Source of the DNA: JACMNW01 sp043721855
Lineage (GTDB): Bacteria > Pseudomonadota > Alphaproteobacteria > Rhodobacterales > Rhodobacteraceae
Direction: 5' to 3'
NCBI GenBank assembly: GCA_043721855.1
Contig: JAYSPY010000037.1
Span: 1 to 49,243 of the forward strand
Length of the DNA stretch: 49,243 nucleotides
The position numbers and the translations under genes were made by a program. The notes below the pieces were generated by a model that was given only the letters and a program-made list of their open reading frames with translations, searched no databases and was not told the DNA's origin. Positions 40,742-48,566 of this stretch are shown piece by piece (positions within the stretch are counted from its first letter, which is position 1; each line of letters starts with the position of its first letter).

Positions 40742-41197
40742 TTATGCCGCAGGGCCGTAAAGCACCGCTGCGCGGCGTTCAAAGGCGCGTACGATGCGCT
40801 GCATCGCATCATTGAACACAATCCCGATGATGCCTTGCAGCAATGCGTTGCGAAATTCGAAATCCACGAAAAATTCCACATCACAGCCACCGCCATCGCG
40901 GTCCTTGAAGACCCAGGTTGATTTCATATACTTGAATGGCCCGTCCAGATATTCGGTATCAATCTTTTTATCACCCGGATACAACATCACCCGGCTGGCA
41001 AATTTTTCGCGGAATACCTTGAAAGATATCACCAGATCAGCCTCCATCCTCTCCCCCCCGGCCATGGGCGTGCGCGATGTGATTCTGGCTGCCGAATTCC
41101 AAGGCAAGAACTGCGGGTAAGACGCCACATCAGCGACCAGATCATACATCTGGGTTGCACTATAGGGCAGCGTCTTGATTTCATGATGTTTTGGCAT
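40742..41197 (-). CDS. RatA/Coq10-type SRPBCC (START-domain) protein
   Basis: A 151-aa START-fold protein of the polyketide_cyc2/Coq10 family. The N-terminal LPYSATQMYDLVADVASYPQFLPW is diagnostic, and KYMKSTWVFKD and VEFFVDFEFRNALLQ form the later strands, with a C-terminal helix FNDAMQRIVRAFERRA. In eukaryotes the homologue Coq10 binds ubiquinone and aids respiration; E. coli RatA has been described as a ribosome-association toxin. A ubiquinone-chaperone role is more likely here, as no antitoxin partner adjoins it. It is divergent from hpt. Confidence 0.9.
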   Translation of the reverse strand: MPKHHEIKTLPYSATQMYDLVADVASYPQFLPWNSAARITSRTPMAGGERMEADLVISFKVFREKFASRVMLYPGDKKIDTEYLDGPFKYMKSTWVFKDRDGGGCDVEFFVDFEFRNALLQGIIGIVFNDAMQRIVRAFERRAAVLYGPAA

Positions 41198-41265
41198 TGG
41201 CTCTGCTTTGACGTGACTTGGCGCTTCTTATTGAGTAACGATTTACCGAAAATCAAGAGGGACCA

Positions 41266-41823
41266 ATGCCGCAACGCGCCTATGTGATTGATCAGATGAT
41301 ATCTGCCAAAGCCATTGCCGCCCGGGTCGAAGCTTTGGCCCGTCAGATCACCACGCATTTTGCAGGGTCTGACAAACTGATTGTTGTGGGCCTGTTGCGC
41401 GGATCTTTCGTGTTTATCGCAGACCTTGTGCGCGAAATTGATCTTCCGGTTGAGGTCGATTTTCTTGAAGCCTCGTCCTACGGCGATTCCATGCAATCCA
41501 GCCGCGAAGTGCGCATTCTGAAGGATCTGCGCGGCCAGATCGCCGGGCAAGACGTGTTGGTTGTCGAAGACATCGTCGATACCGGCTTCACCCTTCACCA
41601 CGTCTTGCACCTGCTGCAATCGCGCGACCCGGCCCGGTTAGAGGTGTGCGCCTTGCTGGATAAACCTACACGGCGCGAGGTTGATATTCGCGCAACGTGG
41701 ACCGGGTTTGAGATTCCCGATGATTTCGTCGTGGGCTACGGCATTGATTTTGCACAGCGCAACCGAAATTTGCCCTATATCGGCAAGGTCCGTTTTACGG
41801 AACCCGCAGGCCCTGCATCATGA
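41266..41823 (+). CDS. hpt: hypoxanthine phosphoribosyltransferase
   Basis: A purine salvage enzyme making IMP (and GMP) from the base and PRPP. The 185-aa product shows LIVVGLLRGSFVFIADLVR, the flexible loop SSYGDSMQSS, the PRPP-binding VLVVEDIVDTGFTL, and the C-terminal DFVVGYGIDFAQRNRNLPYIG with its base-binding residues. The start at 41266 has AGAGGGACC just upstream. It overlaps the next small membrane-protein gene by ATGA. Confidence 0.95.
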   Translation: MPQRAYVIDQMISAKAIAARVEALARQITTHFAGSDKLIVVGLLRGSFVFIADLVREIDLPVEVDFLEASSYGDSMQSSREVRILKDLRGQIAGQDVLVVEDIVDTGFTLHHVLHLLQSRDPARLEVCALLDKPTRREVDIRATWTGFEIPDDFVVGYGIDFAQRNRNLPYIGKVRFTEPAGPAS

Positions 41824-41993
41824 ACTGGCTCATGCGCATGTCGCGTTGGGCACGCCATCCGCCGTCACCCGGCCGCGTGGCATTGGTGTTTGCCGTGATC
41901 GCACTATGTGTTGTGATCTACGGGATAGACCGGGTTTGGGGCTGGCCTGCCTGGCTTACGCCCGATTCTGGCAAGCTGCGCCTGCCAAAATAA
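41820..41993 (+). CDS. small single-pass membrane protein
   Basis: A 57-aa ORF whose ATG overlaps the hpt stop (ATGA). The basic N-terminal stretch (MNWLMRMSRWARHPP) is followed by one transmembrane segment (VALVFAVIALCVVIYGI) and an aromatic-rich RVWGWPAWLTPD, ending at KLRLPK. The positive-inside rule puts the N-terminus in the cytoplasm. I do not recognise the family; the start coupling and tidy membrane topology argue for a real gene. Confidence 0.6.
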   Translation: MNWLMRMSRWARHPPSPGRVALVFAVIALCVVIYGIDRVWGWPAWLTPDSGKLRLPK

Positions 41994-42070
41994 GAGGGCG
42001 CTGAATATTTTCAGCCAAACCAGGTGTTGATCTTTGAAGCCCGCCAATTGTTTCTGAAAGGTGCCTGATT

Positions 42071-42958
42071 TTGCGGATAATCCGGCTTTTGGTGATTTTG
42101 ATCACCGTGGGTGGCGGCATATTCTGGCTGCTGACCCGCCCCATGACTTTGCCCGAAGATGCGTTTGCAGGCATCACGGGCGATGCAAAACGTGGCGAGC
42201 CGGTGTTTTGGGCCGCAGGATGTGCCTCTTGCCACATGGCCGAAGGGGCGACCGGCGACGCGCAGCTGTTGCTGACAGGCGGGAGAAAATTTCCAACCGA
42301 ATTTGGCACGTTTCTGGCGCCCAATATTTCAACCGATGCATCCCAAGGCATCGGCGATTGGGACTTGCCGATGTTTGCCAATGCCATCATGCGCGGCGTC
42401 ACACCCGATGGCCAGAATCTGTATCCGGTTCTTCCGTTCAACGCCTATAACAAGATGGCCTTGCAAGATGTGGCTGACCTGAAATCCTTCATGGATACTT
42501 TGCCCGCATCCGCCACGCCAAGCCAACCGCATCAGCTGTCGTTCCCCATCACCCTTCGCCGTGGCCTTGGTCTGTGGAAACTGCTGTTTGTGAACACGGG
42601 TTGGGTGGTGGCGGGTGATTTGCCAGCCCCCGCTGCCCGTGGCCGCTATATTGCCGAGGCGCTGGCACATTGCGGCGAATGTCACACCCCGCGCAATCCT
42701 ATCGGCAGCTTGAAGCGCGGCGAATGGCTGTCTGGCGCGCCAAATCCGTCTGGCAAAGGCACCATCCCCAACATCACACCGGGCGATCTTGACTGGACCG
42801 AGGCTGAAATCGTTGAATATCTGACCACAGGCTTTACCCCAGATTTTGATTCGGTCGGCGGATTGATGGCACATGTGGTGGAAAACATGGCGCGATTGCC
42901 TGAAAGTGACCGACAGGCCGTTGCCGCCTACTTAAAACAGGTGCTGCCAGTCAAATAA
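42071..42958 (+). CDS. diheme cytochrome c
   Basis: A 295-aa exported electron carrier. It starts with TTG at 42071 (AAAGG about ten bases upstream), followed by a signal or anchor helix IIRLLVILITVGGGIFWLL. Two haem-binding sites are CASCH at 51-55 and CGECH at 201-205. Each half is a cytochrome c domain with a possible Met ligand region (TPDGQNLYPVLPFNAYNKM; later GFTPDFDSVGG). The layout resembles membrane-bound cytochrome subunits of alcohol or aldehyde dehydrogenases, shortened from three haems to two. No dehydrogenase gene is adjacent, so its redox partner is not known from context. Confidence 0.88.
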   Translation: MRIIRLLVILITVGGGIFWLLTRPMTLPEDAFAGITGDAKRGEPVFWAAGCASCHMAEGATGDAQLLLTGGRKFPTEFGTFLAPNISTDASQGIGDWDLPMFANAIMRGVTPDGQNLYPVLPFNAYNKMALQDVADLKSFMDTLPASATPSQPHQLSFPITLRRGLGLWKLLFVNTGWVVAGDLPAPAARGRYIAEALAHCGECHTPRNPIGSLKRGEWLSGAPNPSGKGTIPNITPGDLDWTEAEIVEYLTTGFTPDFDSVGGLMAHVVENMARLPESDRQAVAAYLKQVLPVK

Positions 42959-43023
42959 GTTGGCTACAGAACACCCAAATTATCAATTTTTACCAAACGC
43001 GCGCTAAAGGCGACGCAATGGGA

Positions 43024-43052
43024 TTGAGCGGATCGTCCGTTAATGCTATGTT
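43024..43052 (+). promoter_or_regulatory. sigma70-like promoter of the porin gene
   Basis: -35 TTGAGC (43024-43029) and -10 TATGTT (43047-43052) have a 17-bp spacing and lie about 45 bp upstream of the porin ATG. The match was made by eye. Confidence 0.4.
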
Positions 43053-43097
43053 TAGGTAACACAAAATAAAAAGACTGCAAAGATTGAGGACACAGCA

Positions 43098-43994
43098 ATG
43101 AAGGCATTATCAGCATTCCCCGTGCTTTTCTGTGCAGGGCTGGCCACGCCAGCGGCCGCACAATCCGCACAAGAGGGGTTTTACACCAACGGCTTCGCGG
43201 AACTGGGCTATTATAGCCAAGGCGGCGATGATGATACGCTTGGCTATGCCGAGGCGACCCTTGGATACAACACCAGCAGCGGTTTTGGTGCAGAAATTGG
43301 CATTGATGCCGCCATCACCGACAGCGACAGTTATTCTGCCATATACGGTGCGTTGTCTTATCAGTCGCCATTTGGCAAAGTGTCGGTCGGTGCACCGCGC
43401 GGTGTGGTTGATGCTTTTCTTGACTATGTGCCGACACTTGGCGGCAATACCCTTTACGATATCGGGGAAATCGGCCTGACCAAACGCAGCTACATGAGCA
43501 CGAGCTATCTTTTCAATGATGCCGAGATCCCGCTGGGCCTGCGCTACGACGGCACCTTCGGGCCTACCAATATCGGCGCGTCTTACCATCGTTACGACAA
43601 CCTTGATGTCTTTAACCTTGCCGCGAATACACAGTTCGGGTCCGCTTTAGTGACCGGCGCTATTGAACATTTGCAGTCAGACACGCAGTCAGACACCCGT
43701 TATTTCCTGGGGGTTGAATCGAAGTTTGGCCCTGTAGCCGCCGGTTTGCTTTATGGTCAGAACGCCCTTTTGGAGAACAACAGTTCGGTGGAACTTTATG
43801 CCAAATACAAGCCATTGGATCAGTTGGAATTGACGGCAACGGCGCTGGATGTGGGCCCGGACGCGGACACCGCTTTTGGATTGGCGGCTGACTATACGTT
43901 CAGCCAGGGCCTGTATGTCAAAGCGGGTGTTGCCGACGGCTTTTCCAGCACATCTGATACAGCCGTTAATCTTGCGCTTGGATTGCGGTTCTGA
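43098..43994 (+). CDS. outer-membrane porin-like protein
   Basis: A 298-aa protein with a clean signal peptide (MKALSAFPVLFCAGLATPAA, cleaved after AQS or AAA-Q). The mature part consists of alternating strand-like segments rich in Gly and aromatics, for example GFYTNGFAELGYYSQGGDDD, YLGVESKFGPVAAGLLYG-type hairpins, and LYVKAGVADGF. It ends in the phenylalanine (LALGLRF) recognised by the outer-membrane assembly machinery. Rhodobacteraceae porins have this size and calcium-loop-like acidic stretches. GAGGA lies eight bases before the ATG, and a promoter-like pair precedes it. Substrate unknown. Confidence 0.82.
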   Translation: MKALSAFPVLFCAGLATPAAAQSAQEGFYTNGFAELGYYSQGGDDDTLGYAEATLGYNTSSGFGAEIGIDAAITDSDSYSAIYGALSYQSPFGKVSVGAPRGVVDAFLDYVPTLGGNTLYDIGEIGLTKRSYMSTSYLFNDAEIPLGLRYDGTFGPTNIGASYHRYDNLDVFNLAANTQFGSALVTGAIEHLQSDTQSDTRYFLGVESKFGPVAAGLLYGQNALLENNSSVELYAKYKPLDQLELTATALDVGPDADTAFGLAADYTFSQGLYVKAGVADGFSSTSDTAVNLALGLRF

Positions 43995-44011
43995 ATTCTT
44001 GTCATGAAACA

Positions 44012-44041
44012 GACTAAGGTCGCCTACGGGCGGCCTTAGTC
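44012..44041. terminator. hairpin between convergent porin and lipA genes
   Basis: GACTAAGG (44012-44019) pairs with CCTTAGTC (44034-44041), extended by GCC/GGC inside. It lies 18 bases after the porin stop and 13 bases from the lipA stop. Neither strand has a T-run, so the terminating role is inferred from position. Confidence 0.5.
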
Positions 44042-44053
44042 ATGCGCATCAGG

Positions 44054-45019
44054 TTATATCCGCCCCAGCTTTGCCAGACGTGCCGCGCGCAACTGTGCGA
44101 AATCTTCCCCCGCATGGTAGGATGACCGTGTCAGCGGCGTTGCCGATACCATCAAGAACCCCTTGCCGAACGCGGCTTTTTCATAGGCCTTGAATTCATC
44201 GGGTGGCACGAACCTGTCGACGCGGTGATGTTTTGGCGTCGGCTGCAAATACTGACCAATCGTCAGAAAATCCACATCCGCCGCGCGCATATCGTCCATC
44301 ACCTGCCGCACCGCCTGCGCTTCTTCGCCAAGACCCACCATGATGCCCGATTTGGTGAACATTGACGGATCAAGCTCTTTGACCTTTTGCAGCAGGCGCA
44401 ACGAATGGAAATACCGCGCGCCGGGACGCACTTCGGGGTAAAGCCCCGGCACGGTTTCCAGATTGTGATTGAACACATCGGGGCGCGCCTCGACCACTGC
44501 TTCCAACGCTGAGGGCGGGCATTTCAGAAAATCCGGCGTCAGAATTTCTATCGTTGTATCAGGGCTGCGGTGCCGCACTGCGCGAATGGTCTGCGCAAAA
44601 TGATCCGCGCCACCATCTTCCAGATCGTCGCGGTCAACGCTTGTGATCACCACATGCGACAGCCCTAGTTGCGATACGGCATGCGCCACCCGCCCCGGCT
44701 CGAACGCGTCAAGCGTTGATGGCTTGCCCGTGGCCACATTGCAAAACGTGCAGCCCCGCGTGCAAATTTCGCCCATGATCATCATGGTGGCGTGGCCCTG
44801 GCTCCAGCATTCGCCAACGTTCGGGCAACCGGCCTCTTCACAAACCGTCACCAGCTTTTGTTCGCGCAAGATATCCCGCGTGCGCTTGTACCCTTCGGAA
44901 GAGGGCGCACGCACCCTGATCCAATCGGGTTTTTTTGGCTGCGCATTGTCGGCGCGATGCGCTTTTTCAGGATGGCGTTGATCTGGAAGGTTGAGGTCGC
45001 GCAACGGTTTTTTCCCCAA
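44054..45019 (-). CDS. lipA: lipoyl synthase
   Basis: A radical-SAM enzyme that inserts two sulfurs into protein-bound octanoate. The 321-aa product has both iron-sulfur sites: auxiliary cluster Cys60, Cys65 and Cys71 (CEEAGCPNVGEC), and the SAM cluster Cys86, Cys90 and Cys93 (CTRGCTFC). The C-terminal RSSYHAGED supplies the Ser ligand. The start was taken as the TTG at 45019. Upstream, AAGGACATATATCC is in frame and could allow a slightly longer product, but it has no ATG or GTG. It is monocistronic as far as seen; lipB is not adjacent. Confidence 0.95.
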   Translation of the reverse strand: MGKKPLRDLNLPDQRHPEKAHRADNAQPKKPDWIRVRAPSSEGYKRTRDILREQKLVTVCEEAGCPNVGECWSQGHATMMIMGEICTRGCTFCNVATGKPSTLDAFEPGRVAHAVSQLGLSHVVITSVDRDDLEDGGADHFAQTIRAVRHRSPDTTIEILTPDFLKCPPSALEAVVEARPDVFNHNLETVPGLYPEVRPGARYFHSLRLLQKVKELDPSMFTKSGIMVGLGEEAQAVRQVMDDMRAADVDFLTIGQYLQPTPKHHRVDRFVPPDEFKAYEKAAFGKGFLMVSATPLTRSSYHAGEDFAQLRAARLAKLGRI

Positions 45020-45116
45020 ATCGGATATATGTCCTTAACTTAGGCGCGCAACACCGTGAACGCAACGCTGCAAAATCAATTCGCCCCGCTGGCCCGCCCT
45101 GCAACAATGTCGCGGG

Positions 45117-46253
45117 CTACCCGATCAACGGCCCTGACCGCCCGTATGCCTCGTCATAATGCCTGCGCAGCCGCTGCAAGGCGATGCGCAGCACAATTTT
45201 ACCAGACCGCGCCGACCATCCCATTCGTTTTTCGGCCACCTCCAGCCCTTCCAGATAGCAACAGCACCGCAGCACCATATCGCCAAGGCCCGGACCCAAG
45301 TCGCGCAACGCCACTGCCACCCTGTCACGCGCGGCCTTTGGCCCTTCGGCCCCACCCGCATCGCCGCGAAAGCCACCACGGTCGCCACCAGTCAAGAACC
45401 TGTCCCAATTTTGCGCCACGCGCGGGCCCATCTGTGCCAGCTCGAAATCCTCTCGCAGGCGTTCCGCGGCCACGACCAGTTCTGCCTCCAGAAACAGCTT
45501 CCCATCCTTGTCACGCCTGCGCCCCAACACGGCAACCGGACTTTCCGCCACGTTATAGCGCACCCGGCGCGGGCCATCGTCACCCGGCACAACCCGTTCA
45601 TCCCAACTGCGGTGCTGATCGGCAAAGGGTGTGGCACTTTCCGCCATACCGCCCCCCCGTTCGTGGTTGTTGGCGCGGTCATCTTCGTCGTTCATGCGCT
45701 TCAGTGCGGCCCGACCCGCCGAGGTGATTTCATAGGTTGCCACCCGCCCCGGTTTGCGGCAAGCGATCCAGTCCTTCAGCACAAACGCCTGTGCCACCAG
45801 CCGTTCCACCACCCCGGTGCGCGCCGCACGGCCATCTGCAAATTCGCGCATCACCACGGCCTTTTCCATGTCCGGCGCAATTGCCAGAACCGCGCCCGGT
45901 TCCATTAACCGGCGCAAAATCCTGCGTCCTTCGCGCGCCAAAGTGGCATCATCCATCACAAGCGCATCGGTGCGTAGCGGAAGGGTCATCGGGTCTTTAT
46001 CCTTATTATCTGGATTTATCGTCTCACGCGGCTGACCCCGCCCAAGTGCCGCAAGCGCTGCATCCATCAACGGATCATCGCGGCGATTTTCATATCGCCG
46101 CACATGACGCATCACAGTCGAGGCATGGCAGCCCTCGCGGCGTGCAAGGGCGCGCAAGGATTGGCCATCCTCGGTATGGTCAAGATACAGCCGCACAGCG
46201 CTGGGAAGCCATGACGGTAACGTAAAGTCGTCGGTCAGCTCTGGGCTTTTCAT
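45117..46253 (-). CDS. DUF6456 domain protein with helix-turn-helix
   Basis: A protein of about 378 aa from the ATG at 46253 (MKSPELTDDFTLPSWLPSAV); an in-frame TTG 17 codons earlier is possible. Near the N-terminus SLRALARREGCHASTVMRHVRRYE reads as a helix-turn-helix. A middle section (GAVLAIAPDMEKAVVMREF, then VKDWIACRKPGRVATYEITSAGRAAL) looks winged-helix-like. The C-terminal DUF6456 domain (about 230-375) has RYNVAESPVAVLGRRRDKDG, GPRVAQNWDRFLTGG and CCYLEGLEVAEKRMGWSARSGK. Such proteins are common in Rhodobacteraceae, with unknown targets. It is divergent from the DUF6477 gene. Confidence 0.82.
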   Translation of the reverse strand: MKSPELTDDFTLPSWLPSAVRLYLDHTEDGQSLRALARREGCHASTVMRHVRRYENRRDDPLMDAALAALGRGQPRETINPDNKDKDPMTLPLRTDALVMDDATLAREGRRILRRLMEPGAVLAIAPDMEKAVVMREFADGRAARTGVVERLVAQAFVLKDWIACRKPGRVATYEITSAGRAALKRMNDEDDRANNHERGGGMAESATPFADQHRSWDERVVPGDDGPRRVRYNVAESPVAVLGRRRDKDGKLFLEAELVVAAERLREDFELAQMGPRVAQNWDRFLTGGDRGGFRGDAGGAEGPKAARDRVAVALRDLGPGLGDMVLRCCCYLEGLEVAEKRMGWSARSGKIVLRIALQRLRRHYDEAYGRSGPLIG

Positions 46254-46316
46254 GTTTTGTCCGGCCACCGAGCGATTGGCCGCCTCCCCGTAGGAAACTT
46301 TCAATCATGGGTGGTA

Positions 46317-46366
46317 TTGGTTACTGGTCAGTTAATTTTGGGTCGTAGCTTCATAATGGTAACCAA
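46317..46366. repeat. inverted repeat in the DUF6456/DUF6477 divergent region
   Basis: TTGGTTAC (46317-46324) and GTAACCAA (46359-46366) are perfectly complementary, 34 bases apart, and lie between two divergent genes. The pair could be two half-sites for a regulator of both genes. I know no regulator with this site. Confidence 0.4.
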
Positions 46367-46467
46367 ACTCTAAACAAACGGAAAAGCGCCGCGCGCTGCA
46401 ACCTATAGTTGCGCAACAGCCGGTCAAGGTAGGGCAAGTTGGCGTTGTGCATCTACTGGAGGCTTTG

Positions 46468-46767
46468 ATGACCGATTTCCGAACCCTGCTTGCCGACCTG
46501 CGCCGTCCCCGGCTTTTGATCCGCGCCGCGCGCTTTGGCGTGGCCGATTACAAGCGCGAACGCGATCTGCGCCGCCTGATCAACGCATCCAATCGCGCCA
46601 CACCCGAGGCGGCCATTCCCCAGCTGATCTCGGCCGAGGAAATCATGGAAGAAACCCGCCGCGCAGGTGACGCCGCCTATTCCGTCTCGCGTCATATCGA
46701 GGTGCTGATCGCGCTGATCGCGCTGATCGCGGAAGCACGGCTGTTGCCGCGCGTATTGCAAGCATAA
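46468..46767 (+). CDS. DUF6477 family protein
   Basis: A 99-aa soluble protein. The ATG at 46468 lies five bases after GGAGG, which settles the start over an upstream frame opening. The sequence MTDFRTLLADLRRPRLLIRA, ERDLRRLI, and EEIMEETRRAGDAAYSVSRH followed by an isoleucine-leucine-alanine helix (IALIALIAEARLL) matches the Rhodobacteraceae DUF6477 type. Its biochemical role is unknown. A perfect terminator follows eight bases after the stop, so it is a single-gene transcript. Confidence 0.82.
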   Translation: MTDFRTLLADLRRPRLLIRAARFGVADYKRERDLRRLINASNRATPEAAIPQLISAEEIMEETRRAGDAAYSVSRHIEVLIALIALIAEARLLPRVLQA

Positions 46768-46774
46768 AGACGCG

Positions 46775-46805
46775 GCCCGCGCAGGGGATTGCGCGGGCAA
46801 TTTTT
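46775..46805 (+). terminator. Rho-independent terminator after the DUF6477 gene
   Basis: GCCCGCGCA (46775-46783) and TGCGCGGGC (46790-46798) form a 9-bp stem with a 6-base loop, followed by AATTTTT (46799-46805). Confidence 0.88.
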
Positions 46806-46820
46806 CAACCACGAATCAAA

Positions 46821-48362
46821 TCAGATGAACGCGTCCGACATTTCCGATTTCCGTTTTGCCACATAGTCATGCAGCGCGTCTGATACCGCGATATCCAGAT
46901 CGGGCCTTTGGTAATCGCCCAGCATCTTTGCCACCCGTTCGGCCGCCAGCGTTTCGGTGTCGCGTGCACCTTCTTCGGCCCATGTCTCGAACGGTTTGTA
47001 ATCAAACAGATCCGACCGCCAGAACGCCGTCTTGAAATTGGCCTGCGTGTGTTCGCATCCCAGAAAATGCCCCCCCGGCCCCACTTCGCGCAAAGCGTCC
47101 ATCGCCTGCCCGTTGGTGTCCATCATCACGCCGCGGGCCAGATGGTGCAGCGTGCCAAGCTGGTCTGCGTCCATCACGAATTTCTCGTAAGAACTGACCA
47201 AACCGCCTTCCAGCCAACCGCAGGAGTGCAGCATGAAATTCACCCCCGCCAGCAGCGCCATGTTCAGGCTGTTCGCCGTCTCATACGCCGCCTGTGCGTC
47301 GGGCAGTTTCGATCCACAAAACGCACCCCCAGACCGGTACGGCAGGTTCATCCGCCGCGCCAATTGCCCCGCACCGTAAGTGATATGCGCGGCCTCCGGT
47401 GTGCCAAAGGTCGGAGCACCGCTGTTCATATCGATCGAGGTGACGAACGCGCCGAAAATCACCGGCGCACCGGGGCGCACCAACTGGCTGTAGGCCACGC
47501 CCGCCAACACTTCCGCCAAGACCTGCGTCAAGGTGCCCGCCACCGTCACCGGCGCCATGGCACCGCCGACGATAAACGGGCTGATGATGGTCGCCTGCCC
47601 GGCGCGCGCATATACTTCCAACGCCCCCATCATGATCGAATCAAATGTCAGCGGGCTGTTGATATTGATCAGGCTGGTCATCACCACATTGTCATCAACA
47701 AAGGCATCGCCGAACAGGATCTTCGACATCGCCACCGAATCCTCAGCGCGCGATGGCTCGGTCACCGACCCCATATAGGGCTTGTCCGACAGCACCATAT
47801 GCGCCAGCACCATATCCAGATGGCGCTTGTTCACTGGCACGTCCGTAGGCTCGCACACCGTGCCGCCCGAATGGTGCAACCATTTCGACATATAGCCAAG
47901 TTTTACGAAATTCTGGAAATCGGCAATCGTCGCATAGCGCCGCCCGCCCGCATGATCCCGCACAAAGGGCGGGCCATACACCGGGGCCAAGACCATATCG
48001 CGCCCGCCAATATTCACATTCCGTTCCGCGTTGCGCGCGTGTTGCACAAAGGATGACGGTGCTGTGCCACACAACCTGCGCGCAAGGCCGCGCGGGATAT
48101 GCACCCGCTCGCCGCGCACATCTGCCCCGGCCGCGCGCCACAGCGCCAAGGCAGGCTCATTTTCAAGGAAATTAACGCCGATCTCTTCCAGAACCGTGTC
48201 CGCATTCCATTCGATAATGGCCAACGCCTCTTCGTTCAAAATCTCGAAATTCGGGATATTGCGCGAAATGAACCGCGCCGTCTCAAAACTCACTGCCGTC
48301 CGCTCTGCCCTGCGCGCCACACCGCCGCCGCCGCGCACCCTGCGCCCTGATATTTCGTTCAT
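46821..48362 (-). CDS. MttB-superfamily (trimethylamine methyltransferase-like) protein
   Basis: A 513-aa TIM-barrel methyltransferase of the MttB superfamily. No in-frame TAG is present, so it lacks pyrrolysine and belongs with the glycine-betaine-type non-Pyl members. Characteristic segments are VLEEIGVNFLENEPALALWRAAGADV, HIPRGLARRL, LSDKPYMGSV, TIISPFIVGGAMAPVTVAGT and the C-terminal EVGPGGHFLGCEHTQANFKTAFWRSDLF. Rhodobacteraceae use such enzymes for demethylating betaine, proline betaine or carnitine onto a corrinoid protein. No corrinoid protein gene is adjacent. GGAGG is five bases upstream of the ATG at 48362; another ATG sits at 48365. Confidence 0.9.
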   Translation of the reverse strand: MNEISGRRVRGGGGVARRAERTAVSFETARFISRNIPNFEILNEEALAIIEWNADTVLEEIGVNFLENEPALALWRAAGADVRGERVHIPRGLARRLCGTAPSSFVQHARNAERNVNIGGRDMVLAPVYGPPFVRDHAGGRRYATIADFQNFVKLGYMSKWLHHSGGTVCEPTDVPVNKRHLDMVLAHMVLSDKPYMGSVTEPSRAEDSVAMSKILFGDAFVDDNVVMTSLININSPLTFDSIMMGALEVYARAGQATIISPFIVGGAMAPVTVAGTLTQVLAEVLAGVAYSQLVRPGAPVIFGAFVTSIDMNSGAPTFGTPEAAHITYGAGQLARRMNLPYRSGGAFCGSKLPDAQAAYETANSLNMALLAGVNFMLHSCGWLEGGLVSSYEKFVMDADQLGTLHHLARGVMMDTNGQAMDALREVGPGGHFLGCEHTQANFKTAFWRSDLFDYKPFETWAEEGARDTETLAAERVAKMLGDYQRPDLDIAVSDALHDYVAKRKSEMSDAFI

Positions 48363-48478
48363 CATAGCCTCCGAATGTGTTTGCCCACATATGCAGCCAA
48401 CAGTCTGAAAACCGCCCCCCGAATGCGCCGCAAACCCGCCAAAACCGACATCGACCAGGCCCGGATGCGACACCGGAT

Positions 48479-48499
48479 TTCCTTTTCGCTCAAATACTC
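48479..48499 (-). repeat. intergenic element, copy shared with 5536-5556
   Basis: Read on the minus strand, the 21 bases match 5536-5556 apart from one position (GAGTATTTGAGCGAAAAGGA here). This copy lies about 68 bp upstream of guaA and 117 bp upstream of the MttB-like gene. Confidence 0.5.
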
Positions 48500-48566
48500 G
48501 AACTCCGCCCGCCCCCCCACGCCCGGCCCTTGCCCTTGAAGCGCGTTTTGCCTATTGCCATGCCGC

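Noticed and set aside
46908..48056. 382-codon frame antisense to the MttB-like gene
   Set aside because: His/Arg/Gln-rich shadow with no motifs; the MttB frame has family signatures and a ribosome site.
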